A stretch of DNA of 64,000 nt, taken from positions 77,486,992 through 77,550,991 of the forward strand of contig NC_079498.1 of assembly GCF_030052815.1 (NCBI RefSeq). Reading direction: 5' to 3'. Below, piece after piece: positions 59,715 through 64,000 of this stretch. Every line of letters starts with the position of its first letter. Positions within the stretch are counted from its first letter, which is position 1. The notes beneath the pieces were generated by a model that saw only the letters and a list, made by a program, of their open reading frames with translations, was not told the origin of the DNA and did no database searches. The position numbers were made by a program, and so were the translations under genes. The stretch is from Hevea brasiliensis. Taxonomy: Eukaryota; Streptophyta; Magnoliopsida; Malpighiales; Euphorbiaceae.

Positions 59715-59741
59715 CCAAATGAACAGTAACTGTTCATTTGG
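59715..59741. repeat. 27-bp palindrome in J 3' LTR
   Basis: CCAAATGAACAGT pairs with ACTGTTCATTTGG across one A. The 5' LTR copy (42222-42248) has one mismatch. Imperfect versions are at 25308-25334 in L and 2289-2315 in B. Confidence 0.85.
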
Positions 59742-60713
59742 CCATAACTCACTATAGATTTGGTCAATTGGCCTGAAATTTTTACAGCAACAAGTTAAGA
59801 CATAGAAAAACAACTTTCATGAAGGAACCTACCCCAAATTATGGCCAGAACCCATTCAACCAAGTGACTCAAGTTACTGTTCATGCACTGTAGATATGGT
59901 AAATTTCTGCAGAATGCATATCCGGACAACTTGGGTTTTTGAGCCATATCTGGAGCTACAAAACTCCAAATGGAGTGATTCAAAAAACGGAAATTCAACT
60001 AGACAAAATAAGGAACAACTTTCATGTTTTACATTTCCTCAAATTCCAACAGTAACAGTGTCCAATGGAACAATGAAGTTGACTCACCAAAATTGAAAAA
60101 TCTGTTTGTGTTGAGTTACACTTTGGAATGGCAAAAACACTTAATGCCAACAAGTTTTAAACACCAAATGTGGTATGTTGGGAGTGCCAAAGTTGATGTA
60201 CACATTTTTATTCTAAAAGTCATCATTTTTGTTGACCAATGATGAATAGTGACACCAAAAAAGTTGAAATTCACAAATTGACAACTTTAAGAGTTTCAAA
60301 TGCCCTAGTATACCTAACAAGATTGGTTTGGATAGTTTGGCATGCCAATAGGGTTCGATTAGCAAGATCTTGCACATGGCAAAAATGCCATTCTGTGATT
60401 TCATGGCTTTTGGCCATTCGACTTTGCATTGAGACTTGGCCTTGTGCACGATATTATTTATAGCTTGTTAGTCGTTACATTTGCACCGGAGATGCATATG
60501 TGACCGATGGTGTGACGGCCCGAGGTACTAGGTACCCGGTGCGGTTACCGTTATCGATCCGATCGTCTAGTGTAGGTTACTTGGGGCAACCAAATGAATA
60601 AAAGTGAACAACGTTAATGAAACAATGAATATATCAATACCAAACAAAGAAAGCATACACATTCTCTACACATTTATTTTCTTGCTATTTTCTTTTATTA
60701 TATTATTGCACCA

Positions 60714-60731
60714 CTAAGCATTATTGCTTAG
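60714..60731 (+). other. LTR hairpin of J 3' LTR
   Basis: CTAAGCA-ttat-TGCTTAG, identical to the 5' LTR copy. Confidence 0.65.
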
Positions 60732-61702
60732 CGCGTTGCTTTTGCCACGCGTTGGTACTGGAGATCCCGATCGCGAGCCCAGTAGACCACAGACTGGGTG
60801 AGTCCATCCGGCAGTTCTGCTCAGTGTCCGTGTCACCTCGTCACCTGCAGTGCATTGGTAGGACACTAGATGTCATTTTGTCATTTTGTAATTAAATTTT
60901 TATTTCTCATATGTATTTGGGATTTATGTAATGTATTTTGAGCTTATTGTAAATAATAAAGATTTATGGTCATGTATGGTATTAATTTGAGTATTTAATG
61001 GTTGTTTATATATGAGAACCCTGAGAAAGGGATGTTTTGAGAAATGAAAAGGTTGTTGAGACCTGAAATTGACAAATTTTTGAGATATTGATATTGAGTT
61101 TGGTGTTGATATTGGAGTTTGAGATGATGGAATAAAAATATTGGAAGTGTTTTTAACAGGTTCCGAAGAACGGTTTTCTCCATTTTTAGCCGGTACTCCG
61201 CCGGATTTTCTTAAAAATTTTCGGAACCTTAAATGAATGATACTTTTGATAAATGGTTTAAATAAATTGTATTTCATAAATTATATGCACAAGCATTGTC
61301 TAAATTAATTGAGGAATATTAGAGTGTGCCGGTACACCAGGTGGCATTACTTACTCGGGTATACTGTACACGGGTAAGGGGTGTCACAAGTTATCACCTT
61401 TTTAAATATGATTTAATTAATTAATTAAAGAGTTTAATTGATTAATTAAATAGGTTTGGTTTGCAATTAGATTGCAAAGTCCCTAGCATGACTTGAAACC
61501 AAATCTAGATTATTGGATGTATAATATAAGTTAAATTTATATTTAAAGTGTTTAAATATGAATTTAATTAATGAGAAATTAATTAATACAGATTAATTAA
61601 TTAATTTATATTTGATATAAATTAATTAGAAGAAGAAAATAATTATTTTGCGTTAAGAACTCAAAATTAAGACACAGGGGCATTTTGGTCATTTTGCAGT
61701 GT

Positions 61703-61748
61703 GACACGTGGCACCATGAGATGGTGACACGTGGCACCATGAGATGGT
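61703..61748 (+). promoter_or_regulatory. Duplicated G-box in C3 LTR
   Basis: Two tandem copies of 'gacacgtggcaccatgagat' plus three bases, each with the ABRE/G-box core ACACGTGGC, about 170-215 bp upstream of the TATA box. C2 and C4 LTRs have one copy. Confidence 0.7.
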
Positions 61749-61916
61749 GACACATGGCATAACACATAAGCTTGCCAAATGTTTTTTTAATCATGTAAGA
61801 TGATTAAAATCAAGATTAAATATAGGTTTGACACTTGGCACAATGTGATTGGGTCACTTAAACCTAGAGCTAATCAAAGGGTGACATGTGGCAAGGGTTT
61901 AATGTGTTAACCTAGC

Positions 61917-61924
61917 TATATAAG
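61917..61924 (+). promoter_or_regulatory. TATA box of C3 LTR
   Basis: TATATAAG, a consensus plant TATA box in the position where C4 has TATTTAAG. Confidence 0.65.
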
Positions 61925-62489
61925 TGTTGTTATGAGAAAAATAAGAACAACCAGCAGCCACACTCCTTTGTCACGCCACTTTGAGGGTTTTTATCTATTC
62001 TTCTTCATCTCTTATCAATTGAAAGAGATTAGCCATCAATCTCTTGAATTAAGAACACTAGAAATTGTTTCTAGTGTCCTGTTTACATCTTTAATCTCTT
62101 AAAAGGCAGAACTTGATTTTCTAATTAATAGAAAAATCTTTAGAAGCTATTCAAGGGCTGCCATAGGTGTTCTTGGTGTGGACAAGCTAGAGGGAAAACA
62201 TCTGGTGTCCTGAAGACGAATCTCAAAGGCGCAGACACGCTGCAGTGCATCAAGAGGTTAGTGTAATCGTTCTTGATTTAATCTAGGGTTCTAAAATTAA
62301 TCTGATTAAATTTTAAAATCTTAAATAGCAAATACAGATCCAAAAACATATTAAAAGAGTTTTAATATGTTGTTTATCATTGAAATCAAATAGATAAAAA
62401 TAAATCTTGCATGATGCATGTGACCCTAGGTGAAAATTTTTGAATTCAATGGTATAAACTTGTGTTTTTCACGCTTCCGTTCCTTCAAT

Positions 62490-62501
62490 TGGTATCAGAG
62501 C
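62490..62501 (+). other. Primer-binding site of C3
   Basis: TGGTATCAGAGC, two bases after the LTR. Confidence 0.93.
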
Positions 62502-62754
62502 CACTATATTTGCCATTTAGATTGTTGATTATATGGTTTAATTGTGTGTTTGATCATGAGATCAAAAGTTCATTGCTGGTTGCAAAGCAAGTTGGCGGCA
62601 TACTTGAAAAAACACCATCAATGGTGCGCATGGTTTGGCTTCCATGGGTGGTTTAAGGTTTGGCTTTTAATTCTGCAATTGTTGTATGATCTAAGGCCTA
62701 TTCTTTGACTAATTAAAGTGTTTAATTAGTAGTTTTTATCACACAATTAAATTA

Positions 62755-63065
62755 TGATTCAAATCAGAATTTTAAAAATTGTTTGAATGTGATTCAAATC
62801 TGAATTTTTAAAGTTGTTTGAATCATATTTAAATCTGATTTTTTAAAATTGATTGAATAAAATTCAGATCTGATTTTTTAAAAAATGTTTGAATGTGATT
62901 CAAATCTGATTTTTTAAAAAAATGTTTGAATGTGGTTCAAATCTGAATTTTTGAAGTTGTTTGAATGTGATTCAAATATGAATTTTTAAATTTGTTTGAA
63001 TGAGATTCAAATCTGAATTTTTAAATTTATTTGAATCATATTCAAATCTGGATTTTTAAGTTGAA
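62755..63065 (+). repeat. 35-bp tandem repeat in C3 leader
   Basis: The same TTTGAAT/ATTCAAA unit as in C2 and C4, with about one unit fewer than C4. Confidence 0.88.
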
Positions 63066-63463
63066 TATGAGATATTCAATTTAATTTAAGTATGTATGTT
63101 TTATTTAATTGTTAAATAGTGATATGCATGATGGATGATCATGGACTATAAAAGACCAATGTGATTGGATTTATTTCTTTTATGTTTCTTTGGGATTGTA
63201 AATTAATTAATTAATTTTAATTTATTTTGGGCATGTATTATTAAGTTTGTAATAATTTTTGCATTGTAATTTCATTTATTTAAGTTCTTGTAAATTCGCC
63301 TTGGTATGCCAAGGATTACTATGTAATATTGGATTGCAAGAAGTTCAAGGAGGTCAAGAGCATTGGTGAGACCAGTGGGAGGAATTCAAGATCAAGTGTT
63401 GATTATGTACTCCTTCAGCAACTCTTGTAAAATGAATGAATGAAATGCACCTAGGAATGCCCT

Positions 63464-63494
63464 GATTCAATTCTTAGTGGCTCAGAATTGAATC
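63464..63494 (+). other. Leader hairpin of C3
   Basis: GATTCAATTCT and AGAATTGAATC form a perfect 11-bp stem around a 9-nt loop. Confidence 0.6.
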
Positions 63495-64000
63495 CCTTAG
63501 AAAGTCCATGATCATACCACACTTACTGCTTATCCATGAATGCATGAGATGTATGGGAATATATGCAATTATATGATATATGCATGCTAAATGGATAATG
63601 TGCAAAGTGAGACCTTAATAGTAAATAGAATGACCATAAAATCTTCCAAACAAATGATTAAGTTGGAAATGCTATAATTAAAGTAATTATAACATAGGCC
63701 CTCCATTGGGGCAATTATTTTAAGAAATTTTAAATAGTTGCATAAGATGCAATTTATTTAAGAGATTTTCTTAAAACTAATTGTTAAGCATGAGATGCTG
63801 TAAATATGTAAATGGTTTAGTGGCCAATATTGGATGTACCTGAGGACATTAAAATTATTTGCATAATTACTGGCTCAATGGGATCAACTTAACTAATGCA
63901 AGATAAGTCAATAATGGATGTACCTGAGATTTTGAGCATTAGGGGCTAGGTAAAGGATTGAACCTCACATGAGATGTGATGGGCAAATAGTTGCTCACTT

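Larger units (their letters stand above)
40756..61388 (+). mobile_element. Gypsy J: complete Tekay/Del-like chromovirus, split by C4
   Basis: This is a full-length gypsy element with TSD AGTTA (40751-40755, 61389-61393). The 5' LTR is 40756-43889, the internal region 43890-58256 and the 3' LTR 58257-61388. C4 (9,535 bp) sits in the RT domain; without it J is about 11.1 kb. Order: primer-binding site, gag, protease, RT, RNase H, integrase, chromodomain, purine tract. The LTRs are nearly identical outside short patches, so it is young. Most frame breaks fall at CAG/CTG words. Tekay/Del placement rests on the chromodomain position and LTR size; it was not tested by phylogeny. Confidence 0.93.
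58257..61388 (+). repeat. J 3' LTR
   Basis: A 3,132-bp LTR, TGTACCAACC to GGGGTGTCACA. It includes a perfect 13-bp inverted repeat around one base (59715-59741) and the CTAAGCA hairpin (60714-60731). The first 230 bp differ oddly from the 5' LTR at GC-rich words. Confidence 0.93.
61389..62487 (+). mobile_element. Copia C3 5' LTR, right part
   Basis: Resumes the LTR begun at 39719, starting with the AGTTA duplication, and ends CGTTCCTTCA at 62487. Rejoined, the LTR is about 2.13 kb. It contains a 23-bp tandem duplication that gives two G-boxes (61703-61748) and a perfect TATATAAG (61917-61924). Confidence 0.93.
62502..64000 (+). mobile_element. Copia C3 leader, runs off window
   Basis: This is an untranslated leader homologous to 48536-50050 in C4. 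It holds the 35-bp repeat array (62755-63065), the intact leader hairpin (63464-63494) and two copies of the 20-bp motif (63825, 63909); the third and gag would follow beyond 64000. No coding frame is seen. Confidence 0.85.

Noticed and set aside
1..64000. Host protein-coding genes
   Set aside because: Every long open frame belongs to a retrotransposon domain, and the remaining frames are short, low-complexity or antisense.

Overview
This window is repeat DNA from a plant nuclear genome, most likely a eudicot. It is AT-rich and made almost wholly of LTR retrotransposons primed by initiator-Met tRNA. A Cassandra element carrying 5S rRNA sequence confirms a vascular-plant source. A woody eudicot such as Euphorbiaceae is a guess the sequence cannot settle. 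I see no host gene, tRNA gene, CRISPR array or bacterial feature.

The layout is a stack of nested insertions, most with exact 5-bp target-site duplications (TSDs). Left arm (1-16398), minus-strand Ty3/gypsy: LTR A (1-922) lies in LTR B (923-3815). LTR B lies in the RNase H of gypsy element G (3816-4456, 9249-12490), which also holds a 4.8-kb solo LTR, K (4457-9248). The 5' LTR of G is broken at 12490 by a decayed element F/E (12491-16398), which carries a Cassandra TRIM (15001-15633).

Middle (16399-34108), minus-strand Ty1/copia: C1 (16399-19305, 31951-34108) is split by its relative C2 (19306-31950), and the C2 integrase is split by gypsy solo LTR L (23704-26782). Then gypsy LTR I (34109-36325) sits in C1, and LTR H (36326-39718) sits in I.

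Right arm, plus strand: copia C3 begins at 39719, is split inside its LTR by the complete gypsy J (40756-61388), and resumes at 61389 to the window end. J has its RT domain split by complete copia C4 (46436-55970). The chain G > F > C1 > I > H > C3 > J > C4 is eight levels deep.

The gypsy elements look like Tekay/Del-type chromoviruses: gag-pro-RT-RNase H-integrase plus a C-terminal chromodomain, with LTRs of 3-5 kb. The copia elements share 2.1-kb LTRs and a 1.8-kb structured leader before gag. None looks autonomous: C2 and C4 share a deletion that removes the protease, C1 and C2 have each lost an RT catalytic Asp, and J is interrupted. Many frameshifts in J, C4 and part of C2 sit at CAG/CTG/CCWGG sites and look like sequencing or consensus errors at CHG-methylated positions rather than mutation.

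The points most worth a second look are a precise 75-bp GT-AG intron-like insert in the J integrase, a covarying hairpin at a fixed place in divergent gypsy LTRs, the shared protease-less copia lineage with its 23-bp zinc-knuckle repeat, and the conserved hairpin-rich copia leader.
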